The position numbers were made by a program, and so were the translations under genes. A stretch of 64,000 nucleotides of DNA from Brachycybe producta. Its lineage: Eukaryota; Arthropoda; Diplopoda; Playtdesmida; Andrognathidae. A model generated the notes under the pieces. The model had not been told where the DNA came from. It saw only the letters and a program-made list of their open reading frames with translations, and did not search any database. Below are positions 40,437 through 51,354 of the stretch, in pieces; position 1 is the first letter of the stretch; the number at the start of each line of letters is the position of its first letter. The stretch is taken from NCBI GenBank assembly GCA_036925085.1, contig JAUPFP010000038.1, positions 232,001 to 296,000 of the forward strand. The letters are read 5' to 3'.

Positions 40437-42137
40437 TAAGAACAACACTTATAATATGACGTATAACAGTAGCTGAAACACACTACTTTCTTTTAAAATA
40501 TAAATTAAACAATAAAATATTAAATTTGGATTTTCCCCTCATTCTGATTATTATAAAAATATTTTAATACAAAATTTCAATCACCCCCCACAAAAAAGGC
40601 AAATGGCGAGTTGCTCACCAGACTACCTCCCCCCCTTATAAACTTCCCAATATACACTGCTTGCGAGCCCGTCCACACTACTCCGGCTTGTCGATGAGCC
40701 ACCTCACGGTCCTCACTTCATCGAGCCCGAGTACGAGTAGTCTAAAGGTTTTCTAAACGCACCATTAGATGTACTCAACAGGTTTCATTGTAATTTCTTC
40801 AGGCAGGTTTATATTAAGCAACAAAATGTAGTAGGCCTAAAAGCGTTATACAACATGACATACCACAATAATGTAGTCAACGGTATAAGCTACGATTAAT
40901 GAAACCTTTCGAAGTTCATACAAAAAGGAGAAGAGCATGTATAAATGACCACTGGTTAATAATGGTTATAGTAAACAAAGTCAACTACAACATTGTACTG
41001 TACAACACACGTCACACAACAATGCATTACTACATTTTTGTTGCCTAATGTAAACATACCTTTATGCATCACTGTCACATTACTGATCTGGAACATGATC
41101 GGATTTTTTTTTTTGAGTATTGACGTATAAGAATATAATATGATACATGTACATTTTAGGATTAAAAAATATAAATTTAGCTGATGTCAAGAGTTCATGT
41201 TTATAACAAACCCGCTCATGGCCTTGTATTAAAATACTTGTCAATATATTTGCCCACTTTTTATCATCATCATCATCATCTCTTTCCGTCAAGAGGAATA
41301 CAGTTACCAAGCTGTCTAGTAAATAACAAGAGTATCTGACATAAATAACTGACCAGTGCACAGAAAAATGTTTTTTTTCTTCTTCTTCAAAATTTCGAAT
41401 ATCTCTTAGCAATGTCATGTATGATTTATAACTTAAATTAGAAAAATTGTGGACAAAAATGTCCATGAAAAATGCATACGGCAAATGCTCCATTTGACAT
41501 AAAAACAACCGATTTTAGTTACCAATATATATATACTGTACATCTTGATAATTATGATTTCATCCCCACATAATCGTAATTGTCATTTAAAATTACTAAA
41601 TATTTTTCTTTGAATGTTCTTTTAAACATAAAAGTTAAATATGAAATCAATGCTTAAACAGATTATTATGATTGGTTATTATTATTTTTTTTTTTGGTAC
41701 CAAAATATTTTATGGTTCAGCACTCAGGACCAGACTCACTTGTTAAATTACAGCTAAGGGCATGGCGACTTTGAGATGGCCAAAGCTAGTGTTAAAAATC
41801 ATGAACTTTATAACAGTTAGTTTAGCACTAGCTATATGATTATCGGGAATAGTCATTGTCCGACATTAGTTCCGATAATCGACGTTCTGCTGTAGTAAAA
41901 ATTAAATATATCTAACAATGAATGCCATGTGTTCTCTTGCAAAGTTAGCAAACGTTCAAGAAGGGCAAGGGTAGTATGAATATAACCCTAAAACTACATA
42001 ACTGGGTTTAACTAAACAGAATGAATATAAAACTAATTGAGGTTTATTTTTGATTAAAAAAACACACATACACAAATTACGAGCATATAACGAACCTCCG
42101 TAAATTTTTAAATGGCGTTAGGAACGACACCATAGCC
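40437..42137. other. Non-coding DNA
   Basis: Partial family D hairpin at 41760-41845 (CTAGTGTTAAAAATCATGAA, TTTAGCACTAGC). A 142-codon minus frame at 41080-41508 lacks any recognisable domain and contains translated (ATC)n; I do not call it a gene. Confidence 0.45.
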
Positions 42138-42140
42138 TTA

Positions 42141-42440
42141 TACCTTGTACACACATGAGTTAAATTAATTCAAATTAAATGTGTTTTGGTGAATTATACG
42201 GAATCCAGTTAAGGACATGAACCAAAGAAAAATTGACTTTATTATTAATATTTTAAATTGAAATACTAAATCAATATTTTGTCAGTAGTTTATATATTTA
42301 TATTTAAGTATTAACTCAATATTTTCAGATTATTAACTGAATAAATTGAATTCGACATATTGCTTGTTTGTCCTTCACATGGCTCTGTAGAACACGTTTA
42401 TTATTTAAATGCGTTTAAATTATCACGTGTGTACTAGGTA
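42141..42440. mobile_element. PIF/Harbinger-like MITE family B, copy 3
   Basis: 300 bp, same ends as the copy at 25238; TTA at 42138-42140 and 42441-42443. Its right TTA is also the left TTA of the next copy. Confidence 0.8.
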
Positions 42441-42443
42441 TTA

Positions 42444-42746
42444 TACCTTGTACACACATGAGTTAAATGAATTCACATTAAATATGTTTAGGTGAATTAT
42501 ACGGAATCCAGTTAAGGACATGAACACCAAATAAAAATTGACTTTCTTATTAATAATTTACAATGAAATACTAAATCAATATTTTGTCAATAGTTTATCT
42601 AATTATATATTTAAGTATTAACTCAATATTTTCAGATTATTAACTGAATAAATTGAATTCGACGACATATTATTTGTTTGTCCTTCACAGGGCTCTGTAG
42701 AAGACATTATTTAAATGCATTTAAATTATCAGGTGTGTACTAGGTA
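42444..42746. mobile_element. PIF/Harbinger-like MITE family B, copy 4 (head-to-tail with copy 3)
   Basis: 303 bp; TTA at 42441-42443 (shared) and 42747-42749. Same orientation as copy 3, forming a dimer. Confidence 0.8.
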
Positions 42747-42749
42747 TTA

Positions 42750-44030
42750 TTGTTTAATTAAGCTATGTCTATTTAAAAAAGTACGAAAGCCTTTAATCAC
42801 GTTAATCATCATTACCTGTACGTGTTTGATAGTTTTCAAATTGAAACAATTTAAATGTTACAACAAAAATGGTATACTTTTCAGAAGAATGTTCCATATT
42901 TTTCATAAATTACTACTCCAATAGAAAAAAAAAATGTACTGTTAAAGTACGTTTACACTGCCCATTTCTTAACTAGCAGAACTTTCCAAAAAAAAAAAAA
43001 GATAATTTCGGTTAAGAGTGAAAACTTCAACATACTGTACTTGGCCAGCACACTTCAAGTTACTCTCCAATAATGTTGTGTCCATTAACGCTCCTTTGGA
43101 GAGCAATTATTAGAATCACATGTTTGGTTGGGCCAATCAGTTTCATCGTTTTAGATTAGTTTGGTGTTTGGACCTTTCGATTTGATAGAAACATCCCCCT
43201 AAGGTGGTTAAAAACACCTAAGCTTCAGAGATCTGTGTCAACTTATTTGATACAAAATGATGGCCCAATAATTATGAAACTACATTTTACGGTCCAAATA
43301 AATCATTAAAAAAATCCAACTCTTATGACTGCAGTATTTTTTTAACAAAAATATTATTTGACAATTCATGACTTATTAGAACATAATATATTTTTCTTAA
43401 ACGTGTATTTTGATTAAAGCCGAGATAATCTTGAGTAAAGAACGTTGAATAAATTTGTAGAATCATCAAAAGTTATATTGCCGAATGGCCCGGAACAAGT
43501 TAAGAGCGTGTGTGTGTCTGAGGCTTAAACTGGGCTTACAGAAAATGTTCACATTTTTTTTGTTGTTTCTTCTTAAGCTTTAACCAAACAACACAACGGG
43601 AACTACCACCACCCTCCCTCCCTCTCTCCCTATAATAATATAATAACAATAATCTATTATCCTTGAAGTGAGAATATAAAAAAGATGTTAACTGAAGATA
43701 GAAAACGGGTTAACAACAACTAAAAGAAAAACTTAAGAAATAAATTCGAAACACCCAAAAAAAAAAAAAAAGAAAGAACATTTTCATAAATTGTTGTTTC
43801 TTACCTTTTGTAACAGAAATTTTTTATAAATATTTTTTGTAAACCATTTTTTATTTTAAAACTTCATAAGATAAGAAATGCTAACAAAAAAATCTTTAAA
43901 CACGTTAGTTTTTTTTAGCATTTATAAACAACTAAATTATAAAATATTGCATTTTCTAAAAGGGTGTGATGTGGGGTGGAGTCAATACTTTTAATTTATA
44001 CTTGTTTTTTTTTAAGAAAGAATTTTTTTA
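42750..44030. other. AT-rich non-coding DNA
   Basis: Poly(A)-rich with a CCCTCCCTCC stretch near 43612-43630. No gene seen. Confidence 0.5.
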
Positions 44031-44215
44031 AGTTAATTATAAACTAGAATAGAATACGATTATGCTAAAAGCACGCGTAAAAGTTAATTATAAACTATAT
44101 AAAATAGCATATGATTAAGCTAAAAGTAGGCTTATGCTTAAAAGTTAGTTATAAACTAGAATAGCATATGACTGCACTAAAAACATGCTTAAAATTTATT
44201 TATAAACTAGAATAG
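44031..44215 (+). repeat. Degenerate tandem repeat, 51-61 bp x 3-4
   Basis: Recurring AGTTAATTATAAACTA at 44031 and 44082, AGTTAGTTATAAACTA at 44143 and ATTTATTTATAAACTA at 44194, each followed by AATAG(C/A)ATA(T/C)GA and CTAAAA(G/A) segments. Confidence 0.6.
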
Positions 44216-44327
44216 ATTATCTAAAAATAACGACGATTTCAAAATAAGCCTTTTTTAGTTGGACATTTTGTTATAAAAAGTATGTTTTTAAAGATATCTT
44301 CATGAAAGTAATTTAAATAGCATATAT

Positions 44328-44546
44328 AGCAGAATTTCTATTATCCAAACTAATTGGGACTGGACCAGGTCTGGATTATCAAAAGTCCAGATAATCCGGA
44401 AAATCGTATTTTTTTAAACTTTAATTTACCTCTTTAACTATTGGAAAGTTAAGTCAAAAATAATGAAAAATAAAAATACATCTGTATTATGTTAAACCAG
44501 GTCTAGACCGGATTACCGAGATCGGAATAATCGAGATTCTTCTACC
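44328..44546. mobile_element. Pogo/Tigger-like MITE remnant
   Basis: Ends GCAGAATTTCTATTATCC and, inverted, GTAGAAGAATCTCGATTATT, with TAATCCGG and ACCAGGTCTGGATTATC sub-terminal motifs reminiscent of pogo-type elements. A TA dinucleotide precedes the left end. Right boundary uncertain. Confidence 0.45.
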
Positions 44547-45353
44547 GTGTATGAACGGTATTTGCCTAATATTCTAATTTTTTGTGTCTTAAAAATGGTT
44601 TTCAGTAAGATTTTATTATAAGTATCAAAAGAGACAAACAAATGTTTTTTTTATTCCTAACTCATATTTCTTTCACTATTTATGGAGGTAAAATTTACTC
44701 AAGAAATATTTTTATTGTTTATCTAATTAAAGTATTTAAACGCTTTTTTCCTTATTCGCACCTTTCTTCGTCCCTCCCTCCCTCCTTCTTTCCATACTTT
44801 TTTTTCTTCAAATCATCATCATCGATTCGTCGTGAAAAATCATCATTTTTAGTTGATATGAAAAATATTATAAAAGAACATCTATAGGCCTACAACGTGA
44901 CGTCATAATTTTAGGTCAAGGTTACTGCGTCTACTAATACTTTTTTTTTTCTTCTTTTACAAGAAATGACGTCACGTCGAGAGATATACTTTCTTATAGA
45001 ATTCCATTGAAACGCAGTGTTCACATACACACATAACACTTGAGAACCAATTATTACATCCGAAACATAATTTTTAACACTCACATTACAGAGTGATCTA
45101 AAAATCATTACTCCAAAGGAAAAGTTTTCATCATATTCTGTTAGTTGTAAATTTTAAGCAGACTAAAAATACTACTGAATTTAAATATATTAACCTTTTT
45201 TTAAAAAAAATCATTACTTAATTAAATTTAAATCAAGATAATTGTATTTTATTTTAATCAATTTTTTCAAATATATATTTTTCAAGAAAAAATAAAATAT
45301 TTTGTCTTGCGTTAAGAATGCAAGTAGATCACTTATTTTGTGGGTGTAACGTT
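44547..45353. other. AT-rich non-coding DNA
   Basis: TGACGTCA octamers near 44899 and 44967. The stretch AATGCAAGTAGAT just before 45353 is shared with the outer flank of the family C element at 5556-5598, so that element probably begins about 45 bp further left. Confidence 0.5.
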
Positions 45354-45436
45354 AGATGGCGCCACTAGCCCTCCCATAGAAATTTACGGACACTCTTCAA
45401 TTCTTCACTCACCTTTTTTCACGTGGCAAACTTTTA

Positions 45437-46376
45437 GCTGTCATTAAGGTGTACCCCAAAGTGATTGTGACAAACTTCTTTGTAAATGGGACAACATCTA
45501 CTGGCAATGGACAACTTGGGACAACACTTTAAATTTTTTGGACAGCTTTTATTTTTGAGAAATGTTGCATAAAAAAATTGGGGTACACCTTAATGCCATA
45601 CCCCAAAGTGTTTGGGACAACTAAAACAACACCTGAAATAGAATATATAGCCACTGGACTGATTGGGAAAAGTGAAATTTTTTTTGGACAGTTACCATTT
45701 TTGAGGAATATAAGTGTAAACATTTGGGGTAAACCTTAATGCCATACCCCACATGAAGATATTTCTGTAATCATTAATAGTAGAAGCATGGAACCTTTTT
45801 CATTGGGTTGTACTCTCAATGGACTGCAATGGACAGTTTTCAATTTTGTTCGGACACCTCTGGTTCCGGAAATACAGTCGTTTGAAATACCATTAAGGTA
45901 TACCCCAAGGTTATCCTAGAACGGAAACCGGAAATGGGACAAGTCTGAAACTTGTTTCATTGGATTGTACTCTCAATGGACTGCAATGGACAGTTTTCAA
46001 TTTTGTTCGGACACCTCCAGTTCCGGAAATACAGTCGTTTGAAATACCATTAAGGTATACCCCAAGGTTATCCTAGAACGGAAACCGGAAATGGGACAAG
46101 TCTGAAACTTGTTCCATTGGATTGTACTCTCAATGGACTGCAATGGACAGTTTTCAATTTTGTTCGGACACCTCCGGTTCCGGAAATAGTCGTTTGAAAT
46201 ACCATTAAGGTATACCCCAAGGTTATCCTAGAACGGAAACCGGAAATGGGACAAGTCTGAAACTTGTTCCATTGGATTGTACTCTCAATGGACTGCAATG
46301 GACAGTTTTCAGTTTTGTTCGGACAGTAGTACAAAGAAGTTTGTCCCAATCACTTTGGGGTACACCTTAATGACAG
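45437..46376. mobile_element. Nested long-TIR element 1 (Mutator-like?), 940 bp
   Basis: Inverted ends of about 45 bp (CTGTCATTAAGGTGTACCCC and GGGGTACACCTTAATGACAG, continuing to AAAGAAGTTTG). Flanked by a 10-bp duplication CAAACTTTTA (45427-45436, 46377-46386). TSD length and long TIRs fit Mutator-like elements. The interior is mostly diverged tandem units; no transposase. The 93-codon frame at 46068-46349 is just the repeat read through. Confidence 0.7.
45790..46320 (+). repeat. Tandem repeat of about 157 bp inside the nested element
   Basis: CATTAAGGTATACCCCAAGG recurs at 45891, 46048 and 46203 (periods 157 and 155; one copy lacks about 4 bp). The phrase CTCAATGGACTGCAATGGAC occurs in each unit plus a partial upstream unit. 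Units 2 and 3 are nearly identical, so amplification is recent. Confidence 0.85.
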
Positions 46377-46478
46377 CAAACTTTTAATTGTGTCATCGCT
46401 ATTTGTACACGTGCTCTCTTCATTTATATGTGATCTGGGTGTAAGTTTGTCACGTGGTGATAATAAGTTGTTTTGGAC

Positions 46479-46668
46479 AGGCAAGTGTAGTCAGCGCTAG
46501 GTTTTTGTTAGCTCCGCCCTTTTATGAGCGTCATTAATTTCTAATTGGTTTGTTATTTGGTCTCATGTCACATGCCCCGCCCTTATCAATTTCTAATTGA
46601 TTGATATTTGGTCTGACGCTCATAAAAGGGCGGAGCAAACAAAAACTAGTGCTGGCTACACTTGCCTA
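46479..46668. mobile_element. Nested long-TIR element 2 (Mutator-like?), 190 bp
   Basis: Starts AGGCAAGTGTAGTCAGC and ends GCTGGCTACACTTGCCT(A). TIRs of about 54 bp include CTCCGCCCTTTTATGAGCGT. Flanked by an 11-bp duplication TTGTTTTGGAC (46468-46478, 46669-46679). Almost all TIR, so a classic MITE. Confidence 0.75.
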
Positions 46669-46946
46669 TTGTTTTGGACGCTTTTAGAGCTAAAAGGCTG
46701 CATTCTATTTCAATTAATTGGCGACGAGTGTAGTTTGCCACCTCTATGAAGGTTGCAATGGCGCCATCTACCTTGCATTTACACAAGTATTTTTCAATGA
46801 AGCCCTCTTAATATATAGGCAGGTTTAAATATCATCGTGCACATAGCTGCCAGTAAAGAGAAAAACAATTGAAAATAGGGAAAGCTACCGTGTTGTTTAT
46901 CTATGAGGACAGATAAACAAGCAAGGAGGCTGTGCCTACCACTCAA

Positions 46947-47178
46947 GCTATGGTTTCCTAAGATAGCAGCAACGTAAAATAGCGGCTGTGATATGACAGT
47001 AAATGACGACACAAAAAACCGTTTTCACAGATGTTAAATGGATATGGTTTTCTCGAAAGTGGTGGTGCTTGCTGTTCTCGAGAAAACTACATCCATTTAC
47101 ATCTATGAAAAACGGTTTTTGTGACGTCATTTACCGTCATATTAGAGTCGCTATCTTACGGTAACTATCTTAGGAAAC
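46947..47178. mobile_element. Long hairpin element
   Basis: Arms of about 105 bp: the left starts GTTTCCTAAGATAGC, the right ends GCTATCTTAC...CTATCTTAGGAAAC. Both carry TGACAGTAAATGACG-like and AAACCGTTTT sequence and a central CTCGAGAAAAC block. Diverged at about one position in ten. Confidence 0.7.
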
Positions 47179-47274
47179 TAACTTAAAAGCCAGTTTATTT
47201 GCAGCCATTACAAAATATGCAAATCAATAAAGAACAATTTCGTTATCCTGCATTTCAAAAGCATTAATTATTAA

Positions 47275-47625
47275 GACGAAATCGGAAGCGTTTTTTAGAA
47301 ACTAGAAGAGTAAACTGAATCAACTAAATGAATTCAATAAACTGAATTCAATTTTCATCGTCTTGATATCTTTATAACATTTTTATAGTATTTTCGTTTT
47401 TCACTTGCAGTTGGGCTCAAAAAATACGACGAAAAAATTCGTTCAACCTCCAAAAACTTAAAATTTGATCAAATATATTGAAACTACCATAAAAAGTTTA
47501 TTTTTTAAAAATATCAAAACCTGTAAAAAAAAATCGTCATGAGCTATGGCGTTCTCCTAGTTTGTAAGAAACTTTCATGTTTTTGTTTTCTTTTCTTATT
47601 GATGTTTCTGAAATGCAGAATAAGA
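47275..47625. mobile_element. Foldback MITE family A, diverged copy
   Basis: TAGAAACTAGAAGAGTA on the left, CTCCTAGTTTGTAAGAAAC and CTGAAATGCAGAATAAGAAT on the right; interior AAAAGTTTATTTTTTAAAAA matches the family core. Confidence 0.55.
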
Positions 47626-48375
47626 ATTATTACAAGTGTGAACTAAAAGTAAAACTGCGATTTAAAACCACTTGATTACAATTCTTATTATCAGTTCTAA
47701 CATCATAGTAACAGAATGATTGAAAATAATATTCTTACCAGGACTTGCTGGAAAAAATAACATCTGGTACGCTTAACCACCGTCGTCAGCAAAACCTCCT
47801 CTAAATGTAGTTTCTTTTGTAAAAAATTACGCTTGTACATTTGCGTTAATCACTGTCAAAAAAAAAAGATTATAAAAAAGGTTAACTTCTGAGAAATACT
47901 GCCATTTATTGTAATACAGTAGGCCCTATATTATATAACTATATAAATAGTATATGGTGATGTAAAATTGTAATTCGAAGAAAAAAGACATATTTCATAG
48001 AAAAAGTTTAACAAAGGCCAAGTTATAGGTTGTAGCATGTATGCCAACACTTATAGAGTAAAACTACTAAAGCCTGGAAGGCACGTGCTGGCCCGAGCGG
48101 CAAACGCCACCCTGAGCCAGTTCTTCTAGACGCGCCAGTGCGCCAAAGATTCACTTTTATACACTGTTGTGTGGGGTGCACATAGCATCCATTTTATTTA
48201 AAGATACGTACAATATTGAAAACTAACAACATAATAAAATACACGTGTACATAATAAAAGTTATTGGATAAACAAAGCCCCGCTAGAAGCCTCTCGAAAC
48301 TGCGAGGCCCCCAAAAACATCTTTAAACTGGAAGGCCACCGGAACCTCTCTCAAAACTAAAATTCCCCCCATAAC
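47626..48375. other. Non-coding DNA
   Basis: A GC-richer patch at 48075-48150 and another at 48275-48350; no ORF, tRNA or repeat boundary could be recognised in them. Confidence 0.45.
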
Positions 48376-48520
48376 GGCCTTGTTTCCACTGTTATGAAAA
48401 TTTGAACTTTTTGAAGATTTCAAACTGGTGAAAAATAGAACAAACGTGGCTTCCACCTATTATAGTGAATAGGCGAGGGGCCACGATTCTTCTATTTTTC
48501 ACCAGTTGAAAAATGTTCAA
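48376..48520. mobile_element. Foldback element family E, copy 2
   Basis: GGCCTTGTTTCCACTG, then TGGTGAAAAATAGAACAAAC and the shared loop TAGTGAATAGGCGAGG, then the inverse arm TTCTATTTTTCACCAGTTG. The right terminus is eroded. Confidence 0.65.
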
Positions 48521-49762
48521 ATATATTCAAAACCCACCTTCAAAGAAAAGCTAAAATCGAAACTCACCAAACCCAAAGAGAAACGAAAAATGGCGACCAA
48601 TAAAAAATGGCTTTCAATAAACGAAAAAAGGCCTACCGTTGCCATTTAAACACGAATGTTAACGTAAACGCTAAGGTAGAAGAGTTTCCTAGCTTTAAAT
48701 TTTAGGTTACTTTTAAAATATCAACGTAACAAAAGGTGTTCTCACACACACACGGCCACGCTAATGAGCTCGCTGTTGCGCAAGTTCAGTTAGCGTCTCT
48801 ATGTGTGAACCCCGCATTAGAGTAAAGTAATCAGTCAAATTGTAAAAATAATCTGTAAAAATATTATAAAATAAATGTGTTCCTTTTGCCGAAAAAATAA
48901 ATAAATCAAATTTGTACCTCTAAGTAGCTGTAATCGACCCACTTGACCAACACACATACGTGTTTTTATTAATCATTTTACGGACTTTTTACTGACAATA
49001 AGCGACAATGCAATCCATTTAACATGTGTTGAATTGAGTGCCTTTCTACAACTCAACTTAGTTCCGGGTGCACATACAGTAAATATATAAAATACCATCG
49101 TGAAGGTTATCCACATCAGTAGACTTATTTCTGGCGTGTAAATTATAGAATATTCACTTTTTCACCCCACCGTCCCCCTTCCTTTCTCTCTTAACTTTTC
49201 ATTCTCTTAAAAGTCTATTTAAAGAAAATAATTAATATTCTAATTTTATACATTGTTGCCGCCATTCAAGAAATTGTTATTCAAAAAAGTTTTCTAATTT
49301 TTTGTTGTTGTAAAAATAAACACCTGAGCTGTTAAGAAGTTATCTTGAAACATTATCAGCTGTTTCTATCAATAATCAACGCTAATATTAACAAGATTAG
49401 TTGACGTCACAAACCACAACGAACAAAATGCATAACTTAATTTATAATTACATGTTATAATGTCCGATGTAAACACTATATTTTAGGTTGTTATTATTGT
49501 TGATGTTTTTTTTTTCTTTCTTCTTCTTCATACACGCAACCGTGGTTTCTCTTTTTAATCTTGATCATTGTAGCATGAAATAGCCGTTTAAAACACCTAT
49601 TACATCGTTTTAATGTAAAACATTAAAAAAGGTAACAAACGCATCATCATCATTGATTCATTACCATCTCTGTATTATACAGAGTGACCGTTTCCGTATG
49701 AAATCAAAAATTTAGAGGAGAAAAAAATAAAACACCATTATTGAAATCAAAAATCTAAATAA
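48521..49762. other. AT-rich non-coding DNA
   Basis: An imperfect inverted pair around GCTAATGAGC and GTTAGCGTC at 48735-48820 may be another small MITE. No gene seen. Confidence 0.45.
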
Positions 49763-49764
49763 TA

Positions 49765-50293
49765 CAAGGTGGCCCAAATGTCATCATCACCCTATTTGAA
49801 AATGAAGCCATTTTGTTTTTAAACATTATCTGGTCAGTAATTTGTTTACAGTTGTGTAGCACAGTAGTGTAAAGTTCATTATGAACAAATAAACACCACA
49901 GGAATGTGCGGAAATTGTGGTTATTTTTTATTGAAAACATTGTAACTCACGTTTTGGTGACATGCACTGGATACCAAGGGGTCACCCAATTTAACAACCC
50001 CAGACTGCGTTCTGTGGTGTCATTTGCAAGGCAAAGTGTACACTAACAAGCTTAAAAACAACATTATTGCCAAGAAATCGAGAATCTACTGGCTGAAATG
50101 TTGAAGAAAGTGATGGAAAATGCAATAAAACAAACCCAACTTTGTACAGTGACCAGAGGAGGATACTTCGCCGATATTATTTTTGAACATTCACAATAAA
50201 AAAAATATAAGGACTAAATAAAAAGGTTTAAAAAAAAATTATTTTCAAAATTATAGGCACACCAAATCAGATGATGACATATAGGCCACCCTG
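49765..50293 (+). mobile_element. Mariner-like (IS630-Tc1-mariner) element, truncated, 529 bp
   Basis: Inverted ends: CAAGGTGGCCCAAATGTCAT on the left, and CAGGGTGGCCTATATGTCAT as the reverse complement of the right end. TA flanks at 49763-49764 and 50294-50295 match the TA target of this superfamily. The 3' part still encodes the end of a transposase (separate entry). Most of the coding region is deleted. Confidence 0.7.
50098..50199 (+). pseudogene. Mariner-like transposase C-terminal remnant
   Basis: 33 codons ending in TAA read MLKKVMENAIKQTQLC, then a GGYFADIIF segment and stop. This is the typical end of invertebrate mariner-like transposases, in which a helix with KVMENA and a Gly-Gly-His/Tyr motif precede IIF. 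The upstream sequence (LKNNIIAKKSRIYW, near 50050-50090) continues in another frame, so the gene is frameshifted. The DDE catalytic region is absent. Confidence 0.65.
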
Positions 50294-50295
50294 TA

Positions 50296-51045
50296 TTAAC
50301 AGTAATAGGACGGGTACACACGATAAAGTCTAACTTGTCCACCCGAACGAATATTTTTGTTCTCTTTTTGTTTTGCTCATTTTCTAATGTTCCTAACATC
50401 CAGAATTGACAATCTGTCAGCCAAAGCAAAGTTTAGACAGCGAAAATTTTAAAAATATTTTTCGATTCAGAAAAGCTTAGAAAAACATTTTATAATTTAA
50501 AAAGTTATTAAAATGTAATCCTACTTTAAAAATTTAAAGAAGTTCTACAGTTTATTAAGTTAGATTTTCAACCGCTTTTGAATTTGAAGTTTTTTTTAAA
50601 TGTTATAAAAGTTCGAAACTTCACTTCAATGCTAAAAAAAAGCATTGAATCGTTTCATGCCTACCATGAAAATACTCGAAATTTGATTCCAAAGGTATAT
50701 GGAGTAGATAATCGATTCCATAATAAGAGTGGATCTAGGCTACCAAGCTATCCCTCATAGTGACGTTCTTTCTTGCAATCATAAGCCTCTCGAATAAACT
50801 GTGAATATTAATCAATGATACATAACATTGATTACTATAGAATATGATTACTATAGAATAACATTGATTACTATAGAAAAGTACTTCCGTAACTACTTTA
50901 GGTAGTTACATAGATGAACATTTTTTTGTATATTTGTAATTTTTTTTTCATTTCCATTATTATAAAAAATAATATTTAACGTGATTATTATTACACTAGT
51001 GGGGTAACCCGTCATAAACGACGTGGGTAACCGTCATAAATGACC
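50296..51045. other. AT-rich non-coding DNA
   Basis: Includes short direct repeats of ATTGATTACTATAGAATA near 50828-50880 and a GTAACC(C)GTCATAAA doublet at 51004-51044 leading into the minisatellite. Confidence 0.5.
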
Positions 51046-51354
51046 GCGAACATTATCAAAAATTCGGCAAACATTCGTCAAAAATGTGGCGAACATTCGC
51101 CAAAAATGTGGCGAACAATCGTCAAAAATGTGGCGAACAATCGTCAAAAATGTGGCGAGCATTCGCCAAAAATGTGGCGAGCATTCGCCAAAAATGTGGC
51201 GAACATTCGTCAAAAATGTGGCGAACATTTGCCAAAAATGTGGCGAACATTCGCCAAAAATGTGGCGAACATTCGTCAAAAATGTGGCGAACATTCGTCA
51301 AAAATGTGGCGAACATTCGTCAAAAATGTGGCGAACATTCGTCAAAAATTCGGC
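51046..51354 (+). repeat. 22-bp minisatellite, about 14 units
   Basis: Consensus GCGAACATTCGTCAAAAATG plus TG, repeated about 14 times with few substitutions. Variants are CGCC for CGTC, AATC for TTC, and GAGC for GAAC. The first and last units have AATTCGGC in place of AATGTGGC. Because 22 is not a multiple of 3, every frame reads the same 22-residue pattern, which explains the five overlapping open frames here; none is a gene. Confidence 0.95.

Larger units (their letters stand above)
45354..46810. mobile_element. Family C element, single arm carrying two nested insertions
   Basis: Starts AGATGGCGCCACTAGCCCTC and ends AAGCCCTCTTA, as in the left arm at 4018-4333. Removing the two insertions (45437-46376 and 46479-46668, each with one TSD copy) leaves about 306 bp, close to the 316-bp uninterrupted arm. 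The opposite arm is missing. Confidence 0.75.

Noticed and set aside
41080..41508. 142-codon minus-strand frame
   Set aside because: No domain, signal or homology recognised, includes a translated (ATC)n run, and no splice or promoter context.
46068..46349. 93-codon minus frame with an internal repeat
   Set aside because: Reads through the 155-157-bp tandem units inside a transposon.
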